Positions 38,544-45,700 are shown, counted from the first letter of the stretch. The stretch: DNA of 64,000 nt from Scolanthus callimorphus (GCA_033964015.1 CM066917.1:27249951-27313950), one strand, 5' to 3'. The notes: a model not told the origin generated them from the letters alone. A program made the numbers and translations.

Positions 38544-39929
38544 GGCAGGAGGCCTTCTTCTTTCTTTTTTTCAAGTGGAAGAACAAAATAACATTGCAAA
38601 ATAAGCGAAATTACAGAAATAAATTCGGGCTACAAAGGGTTAACAATGCGCCAGGTAGGATGAAAAGCTCTTTTGTATTCAAAACAATAGACAAATCTAT
38701 GCGATTTTATAGCAAAAACCCCTAGGCTTACCGCCAGTTTTAGGGTTAGGTTAGCCTTCGGGTTAGATTTAAGTTCGGGTTAGATTGAGTTTAGGGTTTA
38801 GGGTTTAAGGCTAAGGCCGGTTTACATCGTTCTCGGCGCGATTTTTAGGAAAAACTTAGACTATTTGAACATGATTTGCGCAGTCTGAATAGTCACTTAG
38901 GTCCACTGGTTAGAGGCCGTTTTACAGCGTTCTCGCGGCGTTTTTTTGGGGGGAAAATGCAGAGAGGCTAGTTTTAGGCTATTTTAACAATGTTTCCGCA
39001 GTTTGTTTGTCAAAAATGAAAAAATCGAAAAACAGTCCAAATCGTCACTTAGGTCGTTCTTGCACCAACCCCCCCAAATGTGTTTTTTACACACTGCTTG
39101 AAACTATCTCCAGCTCCCTGATTAGATTCAACAGATTTTATAATATTCTCTCTTGTTTGCTCATAGCTCTGATCCTGGAGACCAGAAAAAGAGGACGATA
39201 ACGAAGCCTGGCAAATTTAAATCAAAGAAAAAGTAAGTTACAAGACAGTTGTTTGTTAGGGGTGAGCAATAACATTGATGGTTACCAAGTACCTAAAAGC
39301 ACTGGACCTTTTTTCCAATTCACAATTCATCTACATCTGTGTCAGAATTTTCAAACTACAGCCCACACCACCTTTAGCAGGGGAGGAGCTTTTTCACATA
39401 TTATAGAGACCATGGGCGGATCCAGGATTTAAAAAAGGGGGTGGATAGGAGGAGGCGGACCAGTCTCTTTAGGAAGGGGGAGGCTTGGAGTGAGGACAGA
39501 AACGCTCTTTTAAAAATGCCCTGAAAACAGTTTGCTGTATCCCGCCCCCTAAACTATCTAATGGTCAATACCCAGAATCATTAGATATAAAAGAGGGAGC
39601 AATTTTACTTCATTTATTATATTATTTAAAAAAGATAGACGTCTACTTTTTTTACTCAAAAAGGGGGGTGGATATCCACCCAATCCAACCCCCTGTATCC
39701 GCCCCTGGAGACTTTTATTTTCCCTTGGAATCCCCTATGGATCTGCCACTGGATTATAAAACAGGATTTTATAGGATCCTTCTTGGGTTTTTGCCAGAGA
39801 TGTGTGGTAGTGCTTATATATACGGTAGTGCTTATATATTCTGGAAAGACAAATAATTATACAAATTTTGCAAATTCTTAACGAAACTATTTTAAATTTC
39901 TTTTTATTCCCAGGTACAAAAGAAGGTAA
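14849..39929 (+). CDS. DDX27: DEAD-box RNA helicase DDX27 (Drs1-like), 22 coding exons
   Basis: Exons: 14849-14941, 15056-15204, 15853-15909, 16456-16558, 16763-16830, 17948-18040, 18564-18669, 19310-19422, 20615-20675, 21105-21355, 22429-22570, 23649-23785, 24524-24622, 26346-26428, 27473-27567, 27701-27786, 28010-28127, 29110-29188, 30426-30546, 31132-31222, 39167-39232, 39914-39929; about 742 residues. Motifs: Q motif (FLHPTPIQ), motif I ATGTGKT 220-226, Ia PTRELA, Ib ATPGR, II DEAD 328-331, III SAT 359-361, [22 protein letters not shown] 506-513. The acidic N-terminus, a [14 protein letters not shown] segment just before the helicase core, and the C-terminal [18 protein letters not shown] and lysine-rich tail are diagnostic of DDX27. 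Known role: nucleolar ATP-dependent helicase for large-subunit pre-rRNA processing. The ATG is the first in exon 1, next to the divergent promoter. Exons 2 and 18 each read one base short (separate entries), so the frame must be rejoined there; the other 20 exons are clean. Introns are swollen by repeats. Confidence 0.94.
15085..15100 (+). other. DDX27: Single-base frame break in DDX27 exon 2
   Basis: The exon enters in one frame ([13 protein letters not shown]) and leaves in another ([16 protein letters not shown]), with no stop-free single frame across it. The switch lies in an A/G-rich tract with a run of four A at 15091-15094. The shift equals one missing base. Both halves resemble the DDX27 N-terminal region, so a homopolymer contraction (assembly error or recent mutation) is more likely than an unseen intron. 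Confidence 0.75.
15275..15425. repeat. Short TIR element, GCCGTAGCTA family
   Basis: TGCCGTAGCTAGCTGGGGGC at the left is mirrored by TATAGCTACGGA at the right, with G-rich and C-rich stretches between. Lies in DDX27 intron 2. Confidence 0.5.
16086..16262. repeat. Minisatellite, ~32-bp unit, about 5 copies
   Basis: The unit reads roughly GCTTGATCAAAATGGTGCAT then GGAACTCAAACAT, with few differences between copies. Lies in DDX27 intron 3. Open frames across it on both strands are by-products of the repeat. Confidence 0.8.
17119..17717. mobile_element. 599-bp TIR element with AAAT target duplication
   Basis: GTGACCCTCTTTACGAAAAC and its complement GTTTTCGCAAAGAGGGTCAC are the ends. The arms extend through GGCTAAAT...AGCGTT. 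AAAT flanks both sides (17115-17118 and 17718-17721). The interior is a patchwork of AATGATTC-like units. Lies in DDX27 intron 5. Confidence 0.8.
17724..17886. mobile_element. Short TIR element, ATATCCCTCCCACAGAAGGG family
   Basis: Ends TCCCACAGAAGGGATTTCA and TTCAAATCCCTTCTGTGGG are inverted. Related ends occur near 15750-15795 and at 47444-47602. It begins almost directly after the preceding element. Confidence 0.65.
18070..18270. mobile_element. Inverted-repeat element in DDX27 intron 6
   Basis: TAGTTTGGATCTAGCCTGAT...GATGAGAATTAGATTAGTTTGGG form inverted arms with further pairing at TCTATCTC/GAGATAGA. Non-coding. Confidence 0.6.
18276..18505. mobile_element. MITE copy 1, CCCAGAGCTCC family
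   Basis: Inverted ends CCCAGAGCTCCCTGGC and GGAGCTTGGAAGCTCTGGG, with inner arms GGGGGAGGCTCTGGTGACA and GTCCCCAGAGCCTCCCC. Copy 2 is at 49460-49690 with the same arm and interior order. Confidence 0.7.
18709..19026. mobile_element. MITE copy 2, AGAGCTGTCATAA family
   Basis: Near-colinear with 13338-13687. It sits in DDX27 intron 7, downstream of a donor, in the same orientation as the first copy. Confidence 0.7.
19811..20550. repeat. ~198-bp direct repeats flanking a 345-bp spacer
   Basis: 19811-20008 and 20354-20550 are nearly identical direct copies. Each starts TGCCTCCACCTTTG and ends AAAAGGCA, so the copies have TG...CA ends with a TGCC/GGCA inversion. This resembles a terminal-repeat retrotransposon in miniature, but no primer-binding site or clear target duplication was found. 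Simple segmental duplication is the alternative. Lies in DDX27 intron 8. Confidence 0.5.
21715..22344. mobile_element. 630-bp long-inverted-repeat element
   Basis: Ends TTAAGGTTACTGAGAACCTT and AAGGTTCCCAGTAACCTTAA. The arms continue through ATACACATCCTTAG/CTAAGGACGTGTAT and AACACCTTTAAGGATTAAAAC/GTTTTAATCCTTAAATG near the centre, so most of the element is one large palindrome. Lies in DDX27 intron 10. Confidence 0.7.
22633..22824. mobile_element. MITE, CAGTGGCGGATCCAGG family, CCATA target duplication
   Basis: Ends CAGTGGCGGATCCAGG and CCTGGATCCGCCACTG are perfect inverted repeats. CCATA flanks both sides (22628-22632, 22825-22829). Relatives: 39413-39708 and 47904-48063. Lies in DDX27 intron 11. 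Confidence 0.8.
24186..24418. mobile_element. MITE copy 1, GCAATTTTTGTCGCG family
   Basis: Inverted ends GTTTATACTTGCAATTTTTG and CAAAAATCGCAAGTGTAAAC with TCGCGGCGAT/ATCGCCGCGA. Copy 2 lies at 48656-48953 and has lost most CpG sites. Confidence 0.7.
24871..25269. mobile_element. 400-bp inverted-repeat element
   Basis: Arms CAGCCGATTGCGTTTGACTG... and ...CAGTCAAACGCAATCGGCTG extend ~54 bp (CGCACGTTACGTTTGAA/TTCAAACATAACGTGCG). An inner pair CTCCGGTGTAATAACC/GGTTATTACACCGGAG gives a second stem. Lies in DDX27 intron 13. Confidence 0.75.
26022..26295. repeat. CTGGAAAGTCCTGGAAT-type element fragment with T/G run
   Basis: Words such as TTCCTGGAAAGTCCTGGAAT match the elements at 56426-56963 and 59810-60119. 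It is interrupted by a T-run then ~25-G run at about 26192-26227. Lies in DDX27 intron 13. Confidence 0.5.
26622..26890. repeat. Two ~136-bp tandem copies
   Basis: CCTAACCCTATAGGATTGAT begins each copy, and both end near GCTGCTACATAACTG. The copies are ~93% identical. Lies in DDX27 intron 14. Confidence 0.75.
26963..27246. mobile_element. MITE with AGAGCGGATTTC / GAAATCTGCTCT TIRs
   Basis: Same TIR family as 5927-6108. Left end AGAGCGGATTTCAGATGAG; right end CATCCGAAATCTGCTCT. Its right end is inside the tandem duplication at 27200-27510. Confidence 0.65.
27200..27510 (+). repeat. ~156-bp tandem duplication carrying the acceptor and start of DDX27 exon 15
   Basis: Units 27200-27355 and 27356-27510 both run from TTTATATTTRCGTTTAG to the exon start GTCG-TGA-ACTTGTTGGAGA. 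The second is the true exon 15 (from 27473). The first carries a decoy acceptor and ~30 bp of exon that reaches TAA within 9 codons. Confidence 0.8.
28235..28390. mobile_element. Short TIR element, GGGGCGTAGCC family
   Basis: Ends CAGGGGCGTAGCC and GGCTACGCCCC, with a G-run next to the left end and the shared core CAGGAGATTTTCCCATACAT. Lies in DDX27 intron 17. Confidence 0.7.
29131..29160 (+). other. DDX27: Single-base frame break in DDX27 exon 18
   Basis: The exon starts in phase with exon 17 ([10 protein letters not shown]) but must end as [11 protein letters not shown] to join exon 19 ([16 protein letters not shown]). The two frames differ by one missing base at the A-run 29136-29140. Read as printed, translation ends at a TGA a few codons later, losing the conserved C-terminal tail. 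Same sign and context as the exon 2 break. Confidence 0.78.
29222..30051. mobile_element. 830-bp TIR element with TGTAAG target duplication
   Basis: Ends CAGGGCTTCTGGCAGGTCGCG and CGCGCGAAATACCAGAAGCCCTG (about 13 bp perfect, then TTCGCG-rich arms). TGTAAG flanks both sides (29216-29221, 30052-30057). No transposase recognised. Lies in DDX27 intron 18. Confidence 0.75.
30675..30836. mobile_element. Short TIR element related to 28235 and 40389
   Basis: Contains the family core TTTTTCAGGAGATTTTACCA and ends AATTCCTGGGTCCGCCCCTGG. The left end is degraded (CAGGGTGTGGGGCAAGG). Lies in DDX27 intron 19. Confidence 0.55.
31647..31882 (+). repeat. 5' LTR of the BEL/Pao element
   Basis: Begins TGTTATGAACG and ends CCTAAACA. 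It differs from the 3' LTR only by single-base lengths in a G run, an A run and a T run. Preceded by CGAGG, the target duplication. Confidence 0.95.
31886..31903 (+). other. Primer-binding site
   Basis: TGGTCCTTCGTAGCCG begins 3 bp after the 5' LTR. Its complement ends in ACGAAGGACCA, which looks like the 3' end of a tRNA-Tyr acceptor stem plus CCA. The tRNA identity is inferred from remembered tRNA-Tyr ends and is not certain. Confidence 0.6.
31920..33251 (+). CDS. BEL/Pao gag-like ORF (DUF1759)
   Basis: 443-codon ORF from an ATG 37 bp after the LTR. The basic N-terminus is followed by a helical region, then a DUF1759-type domain ([27 protein letters not shown]) and the first part of a CCHC-type region ([14 protein letters not shown]). 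The printed frame is right to about 33045. Beyond that the second zinc-knuckle region is in another frame, so the last ~65 residues here are probably spurious. Role: virion-like particle and nucleic-acid binding. Confidence 0.85.
   Translation: MPETQPNVEKCPEKCRAKRKVVKSNCTRNINKIKEFIPDKGNQSKVRQFAKNLEEVRVKAREITAELEELDPEQIEADGNWLQDLEEAVSEIMGEVTDYLNDNSKPGATNSSVINPIVSGNSSKSGLKGVQVPVFGGNRENWPYFWGIFKSLVHENKALSEPVKLAHLNNSLTDNVKIVISCLTGGPGDYDKAIKLLEERFGDPRDVVEAHLNRITDWPTIKNDDRTGFEGFADALQAAVFALDNPTFQHELKSLPLCTQLVRKLPVAERDEWVRQVERDQVQEDLKGLAVWAQARSKTLRMRERYNELPAAKGVSQQKRPQQKGQPRYQTMHADIKPQRKCALCEKDHPEQKCPTLLAATVDKRWQMVKEKGSVLAVSGGVISDANALDPINVELVIVKEGIITFCIPLRLNNHQKSPWLSNFPRGTGGPLWESASQHAKCQ
33250..35618 (+). 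CDS. BEL/Pao pol: protease, reverse transcriptase, RNase H
   Basis: An aspartic protease segment with a DSGSE active site lies at 33325-33340 in its own frame, then a break at the T-run near 33361. The main ORF (33378-35618) follows, with its first codon only an open-frame boundary. It holds RT motif DVSDMF near residue 314, the FVDD catalytic motif near 392, and an RNase H region (FCDAS near 571, [11 protein letters not shown] near 645). The frame breaks again near 35606. The domain order matches DUF1758 then RT/RNase H of BEL/Pao. Confidence 0.88.
35621..37123 (+). CDS. BEL/Pao integrase and DUF5641 tail
   Basis: 500-codon open stretch, in a frame one base off the RT part. It has an HHCC zinc finger ([11 protein letters not shown], then CPLCHRRR), DDE residues at about 203 (GLDYAGPF), 267 (SDNGSNF) and 317 (GGAWEALVK), and a DUF5641-like C-terminal domain with [15 protein letters not shown]. 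It ends 95 bp before the polypurine tract. It is probably the C-terminal part of the same polyprotein rather than a separate gene. Confidence 0.88.
   Translation: MQQETVAPLTDPAAYSSWLKLRRVTAWILRFRYNLRNRDKHKSGALSIEELKAAELYWIKWAQKDRFASEIESLLKGHPVSRTSRIASLDPQLVNGVLRVGGRIDRAGVPWEVKHPIILDHGHDVTRLIVIDYHRKLIHAGVEHVFNHLRERFWILRGRAEVKNCTVKCPLCHRRRVQPITQKMSDLPAVRLAGVSTPFKCVGLDYAGPFQVRIGRNRVEKRYLCLFTCLHMRAVHLEVAHSLDTDSFIMALRRFRARRGNPVRIMSDNGSNFVGAERELREALEELSQERITDELSVHGVEWNFNPPDGPWFGGAWEALVKSTKRAMKVMLGNVLTVDEVFRTVIAEAESVLNSRPLVYGGSVSSPTDVSVLTPNHFLHGCASANYAPGEFNERDMSLRRRWRHSQYLADQFWRRWRREYVPHLVQRSKWRTIKRNLRRGDLVLIVEHDVPRGKWRLGRVLAPIASADGLVRSAEVATKKGTLIRPVGKLALLEASQEQ
37227..37459 (+). repeat. 3' LTR of the BEL/Pao element
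   Basis: Copy of the 5' LTR, followed immediately by CGAGG (37460-37464). The purine tract GGGTGGGGG at 37218-37226 directly upstream is the likely polypurine tract for plus-strand priming. Confidence 0.95.
37869..39075. mobile_element. 1.2-kb long-TIR element beside the BEL insertion
   Basis: Arms of ~150 bp: GGGGGTTGGTGCAAGAACGA... and ...TCGTTCTTGCACCAACCCCC, continuing through ACTAGCCTCTCTGCATTTTC and its complement. The centre holds a T/G run (38509-38546) and a TTAGGGTT-like stretch (38742-38815). No transposase seen. Lies in DDX27 intron 20. Confidence 0.8.
39413..39708. mobile_element. MITE, GGGCGGATCCAGG family
   Basis: Ends GGGCGGATCCAGGATTT and CCCTGTATCCGCCCCTGG, with GGGGGTGGAT near both ends. 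Lies in the last DDX27 intron. Confidence 0.65.
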
Positions 39930-40014
39930 TGAGATCATCAATCCAAACAACCAAGACATTTTTTATTCTGTGCTTCATTAAAATATCAATCACACAATTG
40001 TAAATATAAAAAGA

Positions 40015-40020
40015 AATAAA
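40015..40020 (+). terminator. Poly(A) signal AATAAA for DDX27
   Basis: A canonical AATAAA lies 86 bp after the DDX27 stop codon (TAA, 39927-39929), giving a short, plausible 3' UTR. The motif is seen; cleavage site use is inferred. Confidence 0.7.
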
Positions 40021-40388
40021 ATATTCCATATACACTGCGTTCGTTTTTTACACTCCGCTTTGCCTCGTTTTGTCTACCCACTTCTCAGTGTTTATAAATC
40101 CTGATGAAACACACTCCTAGTGTTTGATATAATTACATCAAAAACATCTAAGTTTCCTTAGAACTTAGAAACCATACTTCCCAGGGGGGGGGGGGGTCAA
40201 GGTTAAAATGGTAGGGATGACCGTCAGGACAGTCAAATTTCCACCCTAAAAAATACCTGCCGTCAGAAAAAATGACCTTCATCAGCGTACCGTTTGCATT
40301 CAAAGAACCCCTAAAAATACTTTAACCCCTAAAAGATGACATTCAAACCTACCATCCAAATATAGGGAGTACCCTCTGGGGCAAACTT

Positions 40389-40546
40389 CAGGGGCGTAGC
40401 CGCTGCGGTCCCCCCTTTTGCGGGAGATTTTCCCATACATTTACTGTATTTGCTGGAGGAAATTGGAAAATTTTTGTCCCTTGTTTTCATCAACCACCCC
40501 CCCCCCCCCCCCCCCCCCCAACCAAAATTCCTGAGTATGCACCTTT
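40389..40546. mobile_element. Short TIR element, GGGGCGTAGCC family, C-run end
   Basis: Starts CAGGGGCGTAGCCGC, shares GCGGGAGATTTTCCCATACA with the copy at 28235, and ends with a ~20-C run then AAAATTCCTGAG. Lies between DDX27 and the TMEM229-like gene. Confidence 0.6.
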
Positions 40547-40670
40547 AAGGAACAGATAGCAGGTAAAGCATCCCGATTAACAAATCTAAACTGATCAGCA
40601 GGAATAATTATATTAGTTTAAATTCTGGGTAAAAAAAAGGATATTGGATTTACTGTTCAAAATGCCAAGT

Positions 40671-41112
40671 CATAATGCACTAGTCATTTGTTTCCACCGA
40701 CCCCCCACCCCTGCAACATAGTAGGGGAATATGAAACAGATGTTGTCAAATTTGAAATAATTCCACCGCCTACCAGGGGAGAACGCCTTGGCAAATTCCC
40801 TACACCCCGGGGAAAGATTTCCTACACCCAAGGGACAAATTCCACCCTCCACAAGATGGATACAAGAAACTTTCCTAATACTATCAAAACCAGTAGAGTG
40901 TCTTTTCCGAAATGAAAAAAGACAGATGTTTTGTTTCCCCTGCCATTCCCCCGGCCGGTTATCTGAGCCATAGCAAATTTGAAGTAAACTCCCTGGGGAT
41001 CGGGGCACGAATACAAGACAAACCACTGATATTTCCCCCACTATTGCCTGGCAAAATCCCCGCATGTCGCGGGGGTTGGGGGTCGGTGGAAGCAAATGAC
41101 TAGTGCATAATG
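40671..41112. mobile_element. 442-bp MITE abutting the TMEM229-like stop codon
   Basis: Ends CATAATGCACTAGTCATTTG and CAAATGACTAGTGCATAATG are inverted, with GGTCGGTGGAA inside. CCAAG lies just outside both ends (one base off on the left), a probable target duplication. Repeated inner CCCTACACCC/GGGG motifs. Confidence 0.75.
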
Positions 41113-41132
41113 CCAAGGAATACCCCCAAAGT

Positions 41133-41651
41133 TCAATCTCCCTTGTTCTTAAATTCTACTTTTGCATGGCTTTCTTGATCTTCTATAACCTTGCTGCTTG
41201 TTGTTGGCATTTTCAATGTCAGAAGAAATTCTGAGCCATAATCGTGGTAAAGACTGGCCAAGTACCAGACCGGGAAATATTCCATTGTTATCAACCCATA
41301 CAAATTCCACGTCATGTGGGAATAATCCCAAGGACATGCATCAAACATACGTAAAACATACCCCGAGGTAAACTCCCACATATAAACCAGCTTCACATAC
41401 AAAAGCGCCCTGGCAAATCTAGACAGTTTGGTGTTCCGTTTCAAGTAGGTATGGGAGCACTCTATGAGGTAGCTACAAAAGGCATACTGGAAGAACGACC
41501 ACAGTGAAGAATGGCCTTTTAGACGCCAATCAGTGAATCCAGAATCGTAGAAATTCAATATTGAGGTAAACACGATTTCATCACAAAACCCATGAATACC
41601 GTACACGTATAAACGCATCCATAACTTAAGAGGGGAGGTCGAGTTCGACAT
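41133..41651 (-). CDS. TMEM229-like four-pass membrane protein
   Basis: Single-exon ORF of 172 codons. Four hydrophobic segments (about residues 10-32, 47-68, 80-103, 115-137) and the signature WEFTSGYVLRMFDACPWDYS match the TMEM229A/B family (ABC-transporter-like putative membrane proteins). Mammalian TMEM229 genes also have a compact coding exon and similar length (~170). Function is unknown; membrane localisation is inferred. It converges on DDX27 and diverges from the DUF445 gene. The stop codon is only ~20 bp from a MITE (40671-41112), so that element probably forms the 3' UTR. No clear minus-strand AATAAA was seen within it. Confidence 0.85.
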   Translation of the reverse strand: MSNSTSPLKLWMRLYVYGIHGFCDEIVFTSILNFYDSGFTDWRLKGHSSLWSFFQYAFCSYLIECSHTYLKRNTKLSRFARALLYVKLVYMWEFTSGYVLRMFDACPWDYSHMTWNLYGLITMEYFPVWYLASLYHDYGSEFLLTLKMPTTSSKVIEDQESHAKVEFKNKGD

Positions 41652-42750
41652 GATTTTTTTTTTACCGGAGTTTTACTGAGTAGCGAAGCAGCAGTTGAGA
41701 TCGGAAGGATATAGCTCTTGCGTTGTTTTGAAAATGCTAAAGAACACTACAGTATTTCTTGGCCAGATTGTGTAGTTTCTTCAATCCGATGCAGAATTTC
41801 TGCCAGTCGTAAAGCAATGTAAAAAGGTCGGGGTCATGCGGGGATATTAATGCGGGGGGTCATGAGGCCACGTTACCCAGACCCCTACCAAAATTTCAAA
41901 GACAGTCACCGCACCACAGCCTTCCCATTACTTTTCTTTACAAATACTTTTTCAATTATTTGATGCGTTTCTTGCAAAAAAAAAATTATTTGGAGGTTTT
42001 CTTTACAAGATAGAGTGATTACAAGCTGATGATAGTTAGACTATGAGAAATATTGTTTTACAAGTTTGTTGATCTTGTAAACGTCCTCGATGATATGGGT
42101 TCCCTGTGTACGCTTTAGAAGAAGACCGCTGATCAGTCTGCATGCGCGCCACTCTGCGCGCTAGCCTTCATTTCGATTCTGGGGATCATTTGAAATTTGC
42201 AAACGAAAATTGCCTGAATTTTACGGTTGAAAGTTACCCTGCTTAACGAAATTCAAGCATAAAATAATTTAGTGTCTCTTGTCCACGACAGAAATCCAAA
42301 CAGAAGTCGAAATTATCCAAGATTAAGTGGCAACAAGATTTTATAAGGAACGAACTCTTTCGACTTGAAGTTGAAATAGCGCGCGAAACCTTTTCAGACA
42401 CACATTGAGACGACTTTGAAACAAATTCCACATCCCAAGAATTGACTTTGCGGATTATAAGCAGGAAGAAAAAGAAGAGGGAGAAGTTGATGACATTTCC
42501 CAGAATCATAGAACATAGAATCAACACTGATAGAATCAACACTGATAGAATCAACAGTGATAGAATCAACACTGATAGAATCAACACTGATAGAATCAAC
42601 AGTGATAGAATCAACACTGATAGAATCAACACTGATAGAATCACACTGATAGAATCAACACTGATAGAATCAACACTGATAGAATCAACACTGATAGAAT
42701 CAACACTCATGATATTGTGATCTTTAGAAAATAACTATTGTTATTTTAAG
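41652..42750. promoter_or_regulatory. Divergent spacer between TMEM229-like and DUF445 genes
   Basis: 1.1 kb separates the two start codons and should hold both promoters. The right third is the 15-bp minisatellite listed separately. No TATA box was identified with confidence. Confidence 0.4.
42516..42708. repeat. 15-bp minisatellite just upstream of the DUF445 start
   Basis: About 13 copies of ATAGAATCAACACTG. Every third unit in the first nine carries ACAGTG instead of ACACTG, giving a 45-bp higher-order period. The array ends ~42 bp before the ATG, so it lies in the promoter or 5' UTR. A 15-bp unit is five codons, which explains open frames through it. Confidence 0.9.
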
Positions 42751-45700
42751 ATGTCATTTAGGAAGTTTTCGGGTGGAGCACGGTCACATATCAGTTCCCG
42801 TAGTGGCAACATAAACACAGGACTTGAAGTCTTGAGTGACAATAGTGGTGGCTCAGGGGACTTCTCCCGCAGCAGGTTAGGTGTTGACTGGAGGACTGCA
42901 CCAGGTGACCGGGCAATGAGTGAGGTGTCATCATACCAGTCTTACCAGTCTGACGGGATCAGTGAGTTGCAGTTATCAGTGGATGTCAATACTTGCAGTA
43001 CTGTGCATGATGTAAGTGATTTTCCATAGTCGGCATGATTTCAGATGACTTGGCAGTTAATCATTTTCTGCACATTCCTGTTGGTTGAGGTCAATCTTGT
43101 AACCAGAGCCCGTCATCTTTTGGCCTGAGGTGATTCGATTTGTGAGCATGCGTAGTAGATCAAGATCATACAGAAAACATAACAAACTTTCAAATTTCTC
43201 AGGGTTTTTTGGTCATGACTAAATGTAAGTCATACTTCTTCATCCCCTAATTGGTCAGTTTTTGAATTTGTTTTGTTTTTGATTGGCATATGCTGCCTGT
43301 TATCGGGACAGAGATATTTTTTTTTCTCCTGCTCACTGGTAGGAACGTGAGCATGTTTATGGTTCTTGCTCACCGGTAGTAACGTGAGCAACCCGGCTGC
43401 GGCTGAACGTCTCTTATTATCCCTTTTGACTTGTTCTAATACATTTAAAAAGCTAGTAAAATTAAAAGCCTAAGCAAAGTGGATATCAGAAGCAAGTAAT
43501 GTGAATAAGGGTAACAAGCACACACGCCACCAACATACTAGTGAGTAGTAATGTGAATACGAGTAACAAGCACACACGCCGCCAACATACTAGTGAGTAG
43601 TGAGTATGTGAATAAGGGTAGCAAGCACACACGCTGCCAACATACTAGTGAGTAGTGAGTATGTGAATAAGAGTAACAAGCACACACGCCGCCAACATAC
43701 AAGTGAGTAGTGAGTATGTGAATAAGAGTAACAAGCACACACGCCGCCAACATACTAGTGAGTAGTGAGTAATGTGAATAAGAGTAACAAGCACACACGC
43801 TGCCAACATACTAGTGAGTAGTGAGTATGTGAATAAGAGTAACAAGCACACACGCCGCCAACATACAAGTGAGTAGTGAGTATGTGAATAAGAGTAGCAA
43901 GCACACACGCTGCCAACATACTAGTGAGTAGTGAGTATGTGAATAAGAGTAACAAGCACACACGCCGCCAACATACTAGTGAGTAGTGAGTATGTGAATA
44001 AGAGTAACAAGCACACACGCTGCCAACATACTAGTGAGTAGTGAGTATGTGAATAAGAGTAACAAGCACACACGCTGCCAACATACTAGTGAGTAGTGAG
44101 TATGTAAATAAGAGTAACAAGCACACACGCCGCCAACATACAAGTGAGTAGTGAGTATGTGAATAAGGGTAGCAAGCACACACGCCGCCAACATACTAGT
44201 GAGTAGTGAGTATGTGAATAAGAGTAACAAGCACACATGCCGCCAACATACTAGTGAGTAGTGAGTATGTGAATAAGGGTAGCAAGCACACACGCTGCCA
44301 ACATACTAGTGAGTAGTGAGTAGTGAGTATGTGAATAAGAGTAACAAGCACACACGCCGCCAACATACTAGTGAGTAGTGAGTATGTGAATAAGAGTATT
44401 GGCAGCGTGTGTGCTTGCTACCCTTATTCACATACTCACTTCTCACTTGTATGTTGGCGGCGTGTGTGCTTGTTACTCTTATTCACATACTCACTACTCA
44501 CTAGTATGTTGGCAGCGTGTGTGCTTGTTACTCTTATTCACATACTCACTACTCACTAGTATGTTGGCGGCGTGTGTGCTTGTTACTCTTATTCACATAC
44601 TCACTACTCACTAGTATGTTGGCAGCGTGTGTGCTTGTTACCCTTATTCACATACTCACTACTCACTAGTATGTTGGCGACGTGTGTGCTTGCTACCCTT
44701 ATTCACATACTCACTACTCACTAGTATGTTGGCGGCGTGTGTGCTTGCTACTCTTATTCACATACTCACTACTCACTAGTATGTTGGCGGCGTGTGTGCT
44801 TGCTACTCTTATTCACATACTCACTACTCACTAGTATGTTGGCGGCGTGTTGAGAGCAATAGTATGTTGGTGGCATTTGTGTACTAGACATGTGGGTCCT
44901 GGTGCAAGACAATTTACAGCAAACTTAGAGCAAGTGAAACAAGCAAGACCAGTCATAAATTCTCAAAGGACGTCAGAGATACTCAGAGACGTTCAGCCGA
45001 ATTGTTCATGTTACTATCGGTGAGCAAGAACCAAATACATACTCACGTTATTAACAGTGAGTAAGGAAAAATAAAAATTCCCATTTCCGATTTTAGGCAT
45101 GGTATATTGATTGGCTAAGTGTACTTTGTGTCTGGATGTTTGGTTTTTGAAACTCTGGTTTTCTAAAAACTGGTCTACAAGGGAACAAGGCTGCAAGTAT
45201 GTGCAATGGTTACCATATGACTGTAATCAGAGATCCGGCTTGCACACACTCACGGCCAATCATAACACAGAATTTGTCACCTTTTCCCCACTAAAATGAT
45301 TAAGTAATCATCCATGCAAGAACTAGGCAAGCCTCCATCGTTCTATGGCATTGAGGGTTCCCCACATAGAATATGTCCTGTTTTTTATCATTGAAAGTTG
45401 TCATAACTAGTAACATAATCAGAACTAGACCAATCAGAATGACGAAGAACAAAGGAGGGAGAATCAGCATTTTATGCTAGGTTCCCCACAATACAGATTC
45501 TTTTAAAATTGCATATTCTGTTTGTGAGTACCACATGTGCTTATGTATGCCTAAAAACCCTCAGAAAAGTTTTTCTAGCATAGTGATTGTACTGATTTTT
45601 ATGTCTAAGCCAATGAAATTGCCTACATTTTCAATAGAAATTAATTGCATTCCAGCATGCTTTGCAATTGGCTTGCCTACCTCTTATACGGACCATTACT

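Noticed and set aside
38742..38815. TTAGGGTT-like stretch as an interstitial telomere
   Set aside because: Only a few irregular GGGTTAG-like words, not tandem TTAGGG. It lies inside a long-TIR element.
14849..39929. DDX27 as a pseudogene
   Set aside because: Only two one-base breaks in 22 exons. All helicase motifs and all splice sites are intact and no retrocopy features exist, so assembly error fits better.
42243..42720. Open frames of 155 and 92 codons across the 15-bp repeat
   Set aside because: The unit is a multiple of three, so frames stay open without coding. No non-repeat domain is present.
43538..44614. Several 62-105 codon Cys/Leu/Ser-rich open frames on both strands
   Set aside because: They are translations of the 55-bp minisatellite and lie in a DUF445 intron. 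The frame changes from unit to unit.
42516..44855. CRISPR-like look of the regular repeats
   Set aside because: Units are directly adjacent with no unique spacers, and the DNA is from an intron-bearing animal genome.
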